A DNA stretch of 64,000 bases from Sipunculus nudus (Eukaryota; Annelida; Sipuncula; Golfingiida; Sipunculidae), in contig CM049314.1 of assembly GCA_026874595.1 (NCBI GenBank), forward strand, positions 78,853,300 through 78,917,299. Reading direction: 5' to 3'. The notes under the pieces are model-generated. The model did not search any database and was not told where the DNA came from. It was given only the letters and a program-made list of their open reading frames with translations. This document shows positions 11,108 to 24,478 of the stretch, piece by piece (within the stretch, counting starts at the first letter, position 1; every line of letters begins with the position of its first letter). Both the position numbers and the translations under genes were made by a program.

Positions 11108-14100
11108 AAATCCACAATTTTACTTTTTTAAAGTATCAGAATTTTCTATATCTGATTTTGCTTAAACGATTTTACCCTTAATTTTTAGATTCACCTTCAC
11201 TGACAGGTGAAATTATATAGCCAGGGATTCAGTCTGTGTCCCTATGGGTCATATTTGTATATATTTATAGAAAAATGCGTACGTTTTGAGGTGTTTTCAC
11301 CGTAAGCAAAGCATAAGCAAACTCTTAAGCAAAGGAACTGTGTCTTGATAAATCCTTTTTACATCTATTTTCTAAAGAAATAATGTATTATTCTACTTTT
11401 CTGTAATATAGTTCTGTCGAATATTGTGTTAAACTGTAGAAAAATTGAGCTAAAATATTCAAAAGGGTCACAAAAATCCACAACGTTACTTTTATAAAGT
11501 ATCAGAATTTTCTATTTCTGATTTTGCTTAAACGATTTAACCCTTAAATTTTAGATTCACCTTCACTGACACGTGCAATTATACATCCAGGGAAGCAGTC
11601 TGTGTCCCTATGGGTCATATTCGTATATTTTTATAGAAAAATGCTTAAATTGTGTGGTGTTTTCATCGTAAGCAAAGCATAAGCAAAGCGTAAACAAACT
11701 GTAAGCAAAGGAACTGGGTCTTCATAAATCCTTTTTGCAACTTATTTCTTAAGAAATAATGAATTACTCTTCTTCCCGGGTATCTATTTCTGTCGAACAT
11801 AGTGCAAAACTGTAGAAAAATTGAGGTAAAATATGCAAAAGGGTCACCAAAATCCACAATGTTACTTTTTTAAAGTATCAGAATTTTCTATATCTGATTT
11901 TGATTAAACGATTTTACCCTTAATTTTTAGATTCACCTTCACTGACAGGTGAAATTATATAGCCAGGGAACCAGTCTGTGTCCCTATGGGTCATATTTGT
12001 ATATATTTATAGAAAAATGCGTACGTTTTGAGGTGTTTTCATCGTAAACAAAGCATGAGCAAAGAATAAGCAAACAGTAAGCAAAAGAACTGTGTCTTGA
12101 TAAATCCTTTTTGCATCTATTTTCTGAAGAAATAATGTATTATTCTACTTCTCGGGAATCTATTTCTGTCGAAAACGGTGCAAAACTGTAGAAAAATTGA
12201 GGTAAAATATGCAAAAGGTTCACAAAAATCCACAATGTCACTCTTATAACGTTTCAGAATTTTCTATTTCTGAATTTGAATGAACAATTTTGCACTTAAT
12301 ATTTAGATTCCTGATCACTAACAGGAATTATTTTGTAGCCAGGTAAACAGTCTGTGTCCCCGTGGGTTATATTCGTATATATTTATAGAAAAATGCTTAA
12401 ATTGTGTGGTGTTTTCATCGAAAGCAAAGCATAAGCAAAGCGTAAGCAAACTGTAAGCAAAGGAATTGTGTCTTGATAAATCCTTTTTGCAACTATTTTC
12501 AGAAGAAATAATGTATTATTTGACTTTCAGGGAACCTATTTCTGTCGAATATGGTGCAAAACTGTAGAAAAATTAAGATGAAATATGCAAAAGGATCACA
12601 AAAATCCATAATGTAACTTTAAGAAAGTAGCGGATTTTTATAATTGTGGTTTTGATTGAACAATTTTACCCTTAATATTTAGATTCCTGATCACTAACAG
12701 GAAATATTTTGTAGCCAGGTAAACAGGTTGTGTCCCTTTGGGTCATATTTGTTTGTATTTGTAGAAAAATGCTTAAATTGTGTGGTGTTTTATCGTGAGC
12801 AAAGCATAAGTAAAGAATAAGCAAACCGTAAGCAAAGGAACTGTGTCTTCATAAATCCATTTTGCTACTTATTTCTTAAGAAATAATGAATTACTCTTCT
12901 TCCCGGGTATCTATTTCTGTCGAACATGGTGCAAAACTGTAGAAAAATTGAGGAAAAATATGCAAAAGGTTCTCCAAAATCCACAACGTTACTTTTATAA
13001 AGTATCAGAATTTTCTATTTCTGATTTTGCTTAAACGATTTAACCCTTAAATTTTAGATTCGCCTTCACTGAGACGTGCAATTATACATCCAGGGAAGCA
13101 GTCTGTGTCCCTATGGGTCATATTCGTATATTTTTATAGAAAAATGCTTAAATTGTGTGGTGTTTTCATCGTAAGCAAAGCATAAGCAAAGCGTAAACAA
13201 ACTGTAAGCAAAGGAACTGTGTCTTCATAAATCCTTTTTGCAACTTATTTCTTAAGAAATAATGAATTACTCTTCTTCCCGGGTATCTATTTCTGTCGAA
13301 CATGGTGCAAAACTGTAGAAAAATTGAGGTAAAATATGCAAAAGGGTCACCAAAATCCACAATGTTACTTTTTTAAAGTATCAGAATTTTCTATATCTGA
13401 TTTTGCTTAAACGATTTTACCCTTAATTTTTAGATTCACCTTCACTTACAGGAACTTTTTTGTAGACAGGTAAACAGTCTGTGTCCCTATGGGTCATATT
13501 TGTATATATTTATAGAAAAATGCGTAAGTTTTGAGGTGTTTTCACCGTAAGCAAAGCATAAGCAAAGCGTAAGCAAACTCTAAGCAAAGGAACTGTCTTG
13601 ATAAATCGTGTTTGCAACTATTTTCTGAAGAAATAATGTATTATTCGACATCCAGAGAATCTATTTCTGTCGAATATGGTGCAAAATTGTTGAAAAATTG
13701 AGGTAAAATATGCAAAAGGATAAAATAATCCATAATGTCACTTTAAGAAAGTAGCGGATTTTTATAATTGTGGTTTTGATTGAACAATTTTACCCTTAAT
13801 ATTTACATTCCTGATCACTAACAGGAACTTTTTTGTAGCCAGGTAAACAGTCTGTGTCCCCATGGGTTATATTTGTGTGTATTTGTGGAAAAATGCTTAA
13901 ATGAGGTGGTGTTTTATCGTCAGCAAAGCATAAGCAAAGAATAAGCAAACTGTAAGAAAAGGAACTGTGTCTTGATAAATCATTTTTACATCTATTTTCT
14001 AAAGAAATAATGTATTATTCTACTTTTCTGTAATATAGTTCTGTCGAATATGGTGTTAACCTGTAGAAAAATTGAGCTAAAATATTTAAAAGGGTCACAA

Positions 14101-17100
14101 AAATCCACAACGTTACTTTTATAAAGTATCAGAATTTTCTATTTCTGATTTTGCTTAAACGATTTAACACTTAAATTTTACATTCACCTTCACTGACACG
14201 TGCAATTATATAGCCAGGGAACCAGTCTGTGTCCCTATGGGTCATATTTGTATATATTTATAGAAAAATGCGTAAGTTTTGAGGGGTTTTCACAGTAAGC
14301 AAAGCATAAGCAAAGCGTAAGCAAACTCTAAGCAAAGGAACTGTGTCTTGATAAATCCTTTTTACATCTATTTTCTAAAGAAATAATGTATTATTCTACT
14401 TTTCTGTAATATAGTTCTGTCGAATATTGTATTAAACTGTAGAAAAATTGAGCTAAAATATTCAAAAGGGTCACAAAAAAATCCACAACGTTACTTTTAT
14501 AAAGTATCAGAATTTTCTATTTCTGATTTTGCTTAAACGATTTAACCCTTAAATTTTACATTCACCTTCACTGACACGTGCAGTTATATAGCCAGGGAAG
14601 CAGTCTGTGTCCCTTTGGGTCATATTCGTATATATTTATAGAAAAATGCTTAAATTGTGTGGTGTTTTCATCGTAAGCAAATCATAAGCAAAGAATAAGC
14701 AAATTGTAAGCAAAATAACTGTGTCTTGATAAATCCTTTTTGCATCTATTTTCTGAAGAAATAATGTATTATTCTACTTCCCGGGAATCTATTTCTGTCG
14801 AAAACGGTGCCAAACTGTAGAAAAATTGAGGTAAAATATGCAAAAGGTTCACAAAAATCCATAATGTCACTCTTATAACGTTTCAGAATTTTCTATTTCT
14901 GAATTTGATTAAACAATTTTGCCCTTAATATTTAGATGCCTGATCACTAACAGGAACTATTTTGTAGCCAGGTTAACAGTCTGTGTCCCCATGGGTCATA
15001 TTCGTATATATTTATAGAAAAATGCTTAAATTGTGTGGTGTTTTCATCGTAAGCAAAGCATAAGCAAAGCGTAAGCAAACTGTAAGCAAAGGAACTATGT
15101 CTTGATAAATCCTTTTTGCAACTATTTTCAGAAGAAATAATTTATTATATGACTTTTTGGGAACCTATTTCTGTCGAATATGGTGCACAACTGTAGAAAA
15201 ATTAAGATGAAATATGCAAAAGGTTCACAAAAATCCATAATGTAACTTTAAGAAAGTAGCGGATTTTTATAAATGTGGTTTTGATTGAACAATTTTACCC
15301 TAAATATTTAGATTCCTGATCACTTACAGGAAATATTTAGTAGCCAGGTAAACAGGTTGTGTCCCTTTGGGTCATATTTGTGTGTATTTGTAGAAAAATG
15401 ATTAAATTGTGTGGTGTTTTCATCGTAAGCAAAGCATAAGCAAAGCGTAAGCAAACTCTAAGCAAAGGAACTGTCTTGATAAATCGTGTTTGCAACTATT
15501 TTCTGAAGAAATAATGTATTATTCGACATTCAGAGAATCTATTTCTGTCGAATATGGTGCACAACTGTTGAAAAATTGAGGTAAAATATGCAAAAGGATA
15601 AAAGAATCCATAATGTCACTTTAAGAAAGTAGCGGATTTTTATAATTGTGGTTTTGATTGAACAATTTTACCCTTAATATTTACATTCCTGATCACTAAC
15701 AGGAACTTTTTTGTAGCCAGGTAAACAGTCTGTGTCCCCATGGGTTATATTTGTGTGTATTTGTGGAAAAATGCTTAAATTGTGTGGTGTTTTCATCGTA
15801 AGCAAAGCATAAGCAAAGAATAAGCAAACTGTAAGTAAAGGAGCTGTGTCTTGATAAATCCTTTTTACATCTATTTTCTAAAAAAATAATGTATTATTCT
15901 ACTTTTCTGTAATATAGTTCTGTCGAATATTGTGTTAATCTGTAGAAAAATTGAGCTAAAATATTCATAAGGGTCACAAAAATCCACAACGTTACTTTTA
16001 TAAAGTATCAGAATTTTCTATTTCTGATTTTGCTTAAACGATTTAACACTTAAATTTTACATTCACCTTAACTGACACGTGCAATTATATAGCCAGGGAA
16101 GCAGTCTGTGTCCCTATGGGTCATATTCGTATATATTTATAGAAACATGCTTAAATTGTGTGGTGTTTTCATCGTAAGCAAATCATAAGCAAAGCGTAAA
16201 CAAACTGTAAGCAAAGGAACTGTGTCTTCATAAATCCTTTTTGCATACATTTTCTTAAGAAATAATGTGTTATTCTACTTCCCGGGAATCTTTTTCTGTC
16301 GAATATGGTGCAAAACTGTAGAAAAATTGAGGCAAAAATATGCAAAAGGATTAAAAAATCCATAATTTCGCATTATGAAAGTAGCGGATTTTTATAATTG
16401 TGGTTTTGACTGAACAATTTTACCCATAATATTTAGATTCCTCATCACTTACAGGAACTTTTTTGTAGACAGGTAAACAGTCTGTGTCCCTATGGGTCAT
16501 ATTTGTGTGTATTTGTGGAAAAATGCTTAAATTGTGTGGTGTTTTCATCGTAAGCAAAGCATAAGCAAAGAATAAGCAAACTGTAAGCAAAAGAACTGTG
16601 TCTCGATAAATCCTTTTTGCATCTATTTTCTGAAGAAATAATGTATTATTCTACTTCCCGGGAATCTAATTCTGTCGAAAATGGTGCAAAATTGTAGAAA
16701 AGTTGAGGTAAAATATGCAAAAGGTTCACAAAAATCCAATATGTCACTCTTATAACGTTTCAGAATTTTCTATTTCTGAATTTGATTGAACAATTTTGCC
16801 CTTAATATTTAGATTCCTGATCACAAACAGGAACTATTTTGTTGCTAGGTAAACAGTCTGTGTCCCCATGGGTTATATTCGTATATATTTAAAGAAAAAT
16901 GCTTAAATTGTGTGGTGTTTTCATCGTAAGCAAAGCATAAGCAAAGCGTAAGCAAACTGTAAGCAAAGGAACTGTATCTTGATAAATCCTTTTTGCAACT
17001 ATTTTCAGAAGAAGTAATGTATTATTTGACTTTCAGGGAACCTATTAATGTCTAATATGGTGCAAAACTGTAGAAAAATTAAGATGAAATATGCAAAAGG

Positions 17101-20100
17101 ATCACAAAAATCCATAATGTAACTTTAAGAAAGTAGCGGATTTTTATAATTGTGTTTTTGATTGAACAATTTTACCCTTAATATTTAGATTCCTGATCAC
17201 TAACAGGAAATATTTTGTAGCCAGGCAAACAGGTTGTGTCCCTTTGGGTCATATTTGTGTTAATTTGAAGAAAAATGCTTAAATTGTGTGGTGTTTTATC
17301 GTGAGCAAAGCATAAGCAAAGAATAAGCAAACTGTAAGCAAAGGAACTGTGTCTTCATAAATCCTTTTGCAACCTGTTTCTTAAGAAATAATGAATTACT
17401 CTTCTTCCCGGATCTCTATTTTTGTCGAACATGGTGCAACACTGTAGAAAAATTGAGGTAAAATATGCAAAAGGGTCACCAAAATCCACAATGTTACTTT
17501 TTTAAAGTATCAGAATTTTCTATATCTGATTTTGCTTAAACGATTTTACCCTTATTTTTTAGATTCACCTTCACTGACAGGTGCAATTATATAGCCAGGG
17601 AACCAGTCTGTGTTCCTATGGGTCATATTTGTATATATTTATAGAAAAATGCGTAAGTTTTGAGGTGTTTTCACCGTAAGCAAAGCATAAGCAAAGCGTA
17701 AGCAAACTCTAAGCAAAGGAACTGTGTCTTGATAAATCCTTTTTACATCTATTTTCTAAAGAAATAATGTATTATTCTACTTTTCTGTAATAAAGTTCTG
17801 TCGAATATTGTATTAAACTGTAGAAAAATTGAGCTAAAATATTCAAAAGGGTCACAAAAATCCACAACGTTACTTTTATAAAGTATCTGAATTTTCTATT
17901 TCTGATTTTGCTTAAACGATTAAACCCTTAAATTTTACATTCACCTTCACTGACACGTGCAAATATATAGCCAGGGAAGCAGTCTGTGTCCCTATGGGTC
18001 ATATTCGTATATATTTATAGAAAAATGCTTAAATTGTGTGGTGTTTTCATCGTAAGCAAAGCATAAGCAAAGAATAAGCAAACTGTGAGCAAAAGAACTG
18101 TGTCTTGATAAATCCTTTTTGCATCTATTTTCTGAAGAAATAATGTCTTATTCTTCTTCCCGGGAATCTATTTCTGTCGAAAACGGTGCAAAACTGTAGA
18201 AAAATTGAGGTAAAATATGCAAAAGGTTCACAAAAATCCATAATGTCACTCTTATAACGTTTCAGAATTTTCTATTTCTGAATTTGATTAAACAATTTTG
18301 CCCTTAATATTTAGATTCCTGATCACTAACAGGAACTATTTTGTAGCCAGGTTAACAGTCTGTGTCCCCATGGGTCATATTCGTATATATTTATAGAAAA
18401 ATGCTTAAATTGTGTGGTGTTTTCATCGTAAGCAAAGCATAAGCAAAGCGTAAGCAAACTGTAAGCAAAGGAACTATGTCTTGATAAATCCTTTTTGCAA
18501 CTATTTTCAGTAGAAATAATTTATTATTTGACTTTTTGGGAACCTATTCCTGTCGAATATGGTGCACAACTGTAGAAAAATTAAGATGAAATATGCAAAA
18601 GGATCACAAAAATCCATAATGTAACTTTAAGAAAGTAGCGGATTTTTATAAATGTGGTTTTGATTGAACAATTTTACCCTTAATATTTAGATTCCTGATC
18701 ACTAACAGGAAATATTTTGTAGCCAGGTAAACAGGTTGTGTCCCTTTGGGTCATATTTGTGTGTATTTGTAGAAAATGCTTAAATTGTGTGGTGTTTTAT
18801 CGTAAGCAAAGCATAAGCAAAGAATAAGCAAACTGTAAGCAAAGAAACTGTGTCTTCATAAATCCTTTTTGCTACTTATTTCTTAAGAAATAATGAATTA
18901 CTCTTCTTCCCGGGTATCTATTTCTGTCGAACATGGTGCAAAACTGTAGAAAAGTTGAGGTAAAATATGCAAAAGGGTGACCAAAATCCACAATTTTACT
19001 TTTTTAAAGTATCAGAATTTTCTATATCTGATTTTGCTTAAACGATTTTACCCTTAATTTTTAGATTCACCTTCACTTACAGGAACTTTTTTGTAGACAG
19101 GTAAACAGTCTGTGTCCCTATGGGTCATATTTGTATATATTTATAGAAAAATGCGTAAGTTTTGAGGGGTTTTCACCGTAAGCAAAGCATAAGCAAAGCG
19201 TAAGCAAACTCTAAGCAAAGGAACTGTGTCTTGATAAATCCTTTTTACATCTTTTTTCTAAAGAAATAATGTATTATTCTACTTTTCTGTAATATAGTTC
19301 TGTCGAATATTGTATTAAACTGTAGAAAAATTGAGCTAAAATATTCAAAAGGGTCACAAAAATCCACAACGTTACTTTTATAAAGTATCAGAATTTTCTA
19401 TTTCTGATTTTGCTTAAACGATTTAACCCTTAAATTTTACATTCACCTTTACTGACACGTCCAAATATATAGCCAGGGAAGCAGTCTGTGTCCCTATGGG
19501 TCATATTCGTATATATTTATAGAAAAATCCTTAAATTGTGTGGTGTTTTCATCGTAAGCAAAGCATAAGCAAAGAATAAGCAAATTGTAAGCAAAAGAAC
19601 TGTGTCTTGATAAATCCTTTTTGCATCTATTTTCTGAAGAAATAATGTGTTATTCTACTTCCCGGGAATCTATTTCTGTCGAAAACGGTGCCAAACTGTA
19701 GAAAAATTGAGGTAAAATATGCAAAAGGTTCACAAAAATCCATAATGTCACTCTTATAACGTTTCAGAATTTTCTATTTCTGAATTTGATTAAACAATTT
19801 TGCCCTTAATATTTAGATTCCCGATCACTAACAGGAACTATTTTGTAGCCAGGTTAACAGTCTGTTTCCCCATGGGTCATATTCGTATATATTTATAGAA
19901 AAATGCTTAAATTGTGTGGTGTTTTCATCGTAAGCAAAGCATAAGCAAAGCGTAAGCAAACTGTAAGCAAAGGAACTATGTCTTGATAAATCCTTTTTGC
20001 AACTATTTTCAGAAGAAATAATTTATTATATGACTTTTTGGGAACCTATTTCTGTCGAATATGGTGCTCAACTGTAGAAAAATTAAGATGAAATATGCAA

Positions 20101-23100
20101 AAGGTTCACAAAAATCCATAATGTAACTTTAAGAAAGTAGCGGATTTTTATAAATGTGGTTTTGATTGAACAATTTTACCCTTAATATTTAGATTCCTGA
20201 TCACTAACAGGAAATATTTTGTAGCCAGGTAAACAGGTTGTGTCCCTTTGGGTCATATTTGTGTGTATTTGTAGAAAAATGCTTAAATTGTGTGGTGTTT
20301 TATCGTAAGCAAAGCATAAGCAAAGAATAAGCAAACTGTAAGCAAAGGAACTGTGTCTTCATAAATTCTTTTTGCAACTATTTTCAGAAGAAATAATTTA
20401 TTATTTGACTTTTTGGGAACCTATTCCTGTCGAATATGGTGCACAACTGTAGAAAAATTAAGATGAAATATGCAAAAGGATCACAAAAATCCATAATGTA
20501 ACTTTAAGAAAATAGCGGATTTTTATAAATGTGGTTTTGATTGAACAATTTTACCCTTAATATTTACATTTCTGATCACTAACAGGAAATATTTTGTAGC
20601 CAGGTAAACAGGTTGTGTCCCTTTGGGTCATATTTGTGTGTATTTGTAGAAAAATGCTTAAATTGTGTGGTGTTTTATCGTGAGCAAAGCATAAGCAAAG
20701 AAAAAGCAAACTGTAAGCAAAGAAACTGTGTCTTCATAAATCCTTTTTGCTACTTATTTCTTAAGAAATAATGAATTACTCTTCTTCCCGGGTATCTATT
20801 TCTGTCGAACATGGTGCAAAACTGTAGAAAAATTGAGGTAAAATATGCAAAAGGGTCACCAAAATCCACAATTTTACTTTTTTAAAGTATCAGAATTTTC
20901 TATATCTGATTTTGCTTAAACGATTTTACCCTTAATTTTTAGATTCACCTTCACTTACAGGAACTTTTTTGTAGACTGGTAAACAGTCTGTGTCCCTATG
21001 GGTCATATTTGTATATATTTATAGAAAAATGCGTAAGTTTTGAGGTGTTTTCACCGTAAGCAAAGCATAAGCAAAGCGTAAGCAAACTCTAAGCAAAGGA
21101 ACTGTCTTGATAAATCGTGTTTGCAACTATTTTCTGAAGAAATAATGTATTATTCGACATCCAGAGAATCTATTTCTGTCGAATATGGTGCAAAATTGTT
21201 GAAAAATTGAGGTAAAATATGCAAAAGGATAAAATAATCCATAATGTCACTTTAAGAAAGTAGCGGATTTTTATAATTGTGGTTTTGATTGAACAATTTT
21301 ACCCTTAATATTTACATTCCTGATCACTAACAGGAACTTTTTTGTAGCCAGGTAAACAGTCTGTGTCCCCATGGGTTATATTTGTGTGTATTTGTGGAAA
21401 AATGCTTAAATGAGGTGGTGTTTTATCGTCAGCAAAGCATAAGCAAAGAATAAGCAAACTGTAAGAAAAGGAACTGTGTCTTGATAAATCATTTTTACAT
21501 CTATTTTCTAAAGAAATAATGTATTATTCTACTTTTCTGTAATATAGTTCTGTCGAATATGGTGTTAACCTGTAGAAAAATTGAGCTAAAATATTTAAAA
21601 GGGTCACAAAAATCCACAACGTTACTTTTATAAAGTATCAGAATTTTCTATTTCTGATTTTGCTTAAACGATTTAACACTTAAATTTTACATTCACCTTC
21701 ACTGACACGTGCAATTATATAGCCAGGGAACCAGTCTGTGTCCCTATGGGTCATATTTGTATATATTTATAGAAAAATGCGTAAGTTTTGAGGGGTTTTC
21801 ACAGTAAGCAAAGCATAAGCAAAGCGTAAGCAAACTCTAAGCAAAGGAACTGTGTCTTGATAAATCCTTTTTACATCTATTTTCTAAAGAAATAATGTAT
21901 TATTCTACTTTTCTGTAATATAGTTCTGTCGAATATTGTATTAAACTGTAGAAAAATTGAGCTAAAATATTCAAAAGGGTCACAAAAAAATCCACAACGT
22001 TACTTTTATAAAGTATCAGAATTTTCTATTTCTGATTTTGCTTAAACGATTTAACCCTTAAATTTTACATTCACCTTCACTGACACGTGCAGTTATATAG
22101 CCAGGGAAGCAGTCTGTGTCCCTTTGGGTCATATTCGTATATATTTATAGAAAAATGCTTAAATTGTGTGGTGTTTTCATCGTAAGCAAATCATAAGCAA
22201 AGAATAAGCAAATTGTAAGCAAAATAACTGTGTCTTGATAAATCCTTTTTGCATCTATTTTCTGAAGAAATAATGTATTATTCTACTTCCCGGGAATCTA
22301 TTTCTGTCGAAAACGGTGCCAAACTGTAGAAAAATTGAGGTAAAATATGCAAAAGGTTCACAAAAATCCATAATGTCACTCTTATAACGTTTCAGAATTT
22401 TCTATTTCTGAATTTGATTAAACAATTTTGCCCTTAATATTTAGATGCCTGATCACTAACCGGAACTATTTTGTAGCCAGGTTAACAGTCTGTGTCCCCA
22501 TGGGTCATATTCGTATATATTTATAGAAAAATGCTTAAATTGTGTGGTGTTTTCATCGTAAGCAAAGCATAAGCAAAGCGTAAGCAAACTGTAAGCAAAG
22601 GAACTATGTCTTGATAAATCCTTTTTGCAACTATTTTCAGAAGAAATAATTTATTATATGACTTTTTGGGAACCTATTTCTGTCGAATATGGTGCACAAC
22701 TGTAGAAAAATTAAGATGAAATATGCAAAAGGTTCACAAAAATCCATAATGTAACTTTAAGAAAGTAGCGGATTTTTATAAATGTGGTTTTGATTGAACA
22801 ATTTTACCCTAAATATTTAGATTCCTGATCACTAACAGGAAATATTTAGTAGCCAGGTAAACAGGTTGTGTCCCTTTGGGTCATATTTGTGTGTATTTGT
22901 AGAAAAATGATTAAATTGTGTGGTGTTTTATCGTGAGCAAAGCATAAGCAAAGAATAAGCAAACTGTAAGCAAAGGAACTGTGTCTTCATAAATCCTTTT
23001 TGCTACTTATTTCTTAAGAAAAATGAATTACTCTTCTTCCCGGGTATCTATTTCTGTCGAACATGGTGCAAAACTGTAGAAAAATTGAGGTAAAATATGC

Positions 23101-23207
23101 AAAAGGGTCACCAAAATCCACAATTTTACTTTTTTAAAGTATCAGAATTTTCTATATCTGATTTTGCTTAAACGATTTTACCCTTAATTTTTAGATTCAC
23201 CTTCACT
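11108..23207. repeat. ~12.1-kb satellite block, copy 1
   Basis: About 32 monomers that recur in the same order at 29,109-41,583. The offset is 18,002 bp up to about 14.3 kb and 18,378 bp after that, because copy 2 has one extra monomer. Only scattered substitutions were noticed, such as TCTAATATGG at 17,052 against TCGAATATGG in copy 2, and GTAGACTGG near 20,971 against GTAGACAGG. Similarity stops inside the dyad: base 23,208 is G, its partner 41,584 is T. Confidence 0.88.
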
Positions 23208-24478
23208 GACAGGTGAAATTATATAGCCAGGGATTCAGTCTGTGTCCCTATGGGTCATATTTGTATATATTTATAGAAAAATGCGTACGTTTTGAGGTGT
23301 TTTCACCGTAAGCAAAGCATAAGCAAACTCTTAAGCAAAGGAACTGTGTCTTGATAAATCCTTTTTACATCTATTTTCTAAAGAAATAATGTATTATTCT
23401 ACTTTTCTGTAATATAGTTCTGTCGAATATTGTGTTAAACTGTAGAAAAATTGAGCTAAAATATTCAAAAGGGTCACAAAAATCCACAACGTTACTTTTA
23501 TAAAGTATCAGAATTTTCTATTTCTGATTTTGCTTAAACGATTTAACCCTTAAATTTTAGATTCACCTTCACTGACACGTGCAATTATACATCCAGGGAA
23601 GCAGTCTGTGTCCCTATGGGTCATATTCGTATATTTTTATAGAAAAATGCTTAAATTGTGTGGTGTTTTCATCGTAAGCAAAGCATAAGCAAAGCGTAAA
23701 CAAACTGTAAGCAAAGGAACTGGGTCTTCATAAATCCTTTTTGCAACTTATTTCTTAAGAAATAATGAATTACTCTTCTTCCCGGGTATCTATTTCTGTC
23801 GAACATAGTGCAAAACTGTAGAAAAATTGAGGTAAAATATGCAAAAGGGTCACCAAAATCCACAATGTTACTTTTTTAAAGTATCAGAATTTTCTATATC
23901 TGATTTTGATTAAACGATTTTACCCTTAATTTTTAGATTCACCTTCACTGACAGGTGAAATTATATAGCCAGGGAACCAGTCTGTGTCCCTATGGGTCAT
24001 ATTTGTATATATTTATAGAAAAATGCGTACGTTTTGAGGTGTTTTCATCGTAAGCAAAGCATGAGCAAAGAATAAGCAAACAGTAAGCAAAAGAACTGTG
24101 TCTTGATAAATCCTTTTTGCATCTATTTTCTGAAGAAATAATGTATTATTCTACTTCTCGGGAATCTATTTCTGTCGAAAACGGTGCAAAACTGTAGAAA
24201 AATTGAGGTAAAATATGCAAAAGGTTCACAAAAATCCACAATGTCACTCTTATAACGTTTCAGAATTTTCTATTTCTGAATTTGAATGAACAATTTTGCA
24301 CTTAATATTTAGATTCCTGATCACTAACAGGAATTATTTTGTAGCCAGGTAAACAGTCTGTGTCCCCGTGGGTTATATTCGTATATATTTATAGAAAAAT
24401 GCTTAAATTGTGTGGTGTTTTCATCGAAAGCAAAGCATAAGCAAAGCGTAAGCAAACTGTAAGCAAAGGAATTGTGTC
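21481..24478. repeat. 2,998-bp eight-monomer unit, copy 1
   Basis: First of three consecutive near-identical copies. It begins at TTGATAAATCATTTTTAC, with the A that later copies lack. It has a private C in CTAACCGGAAC near 22,460. The right end joins copy 2 in the sequence GTGTCT/AGATAAATCC. Confidence 0.9.
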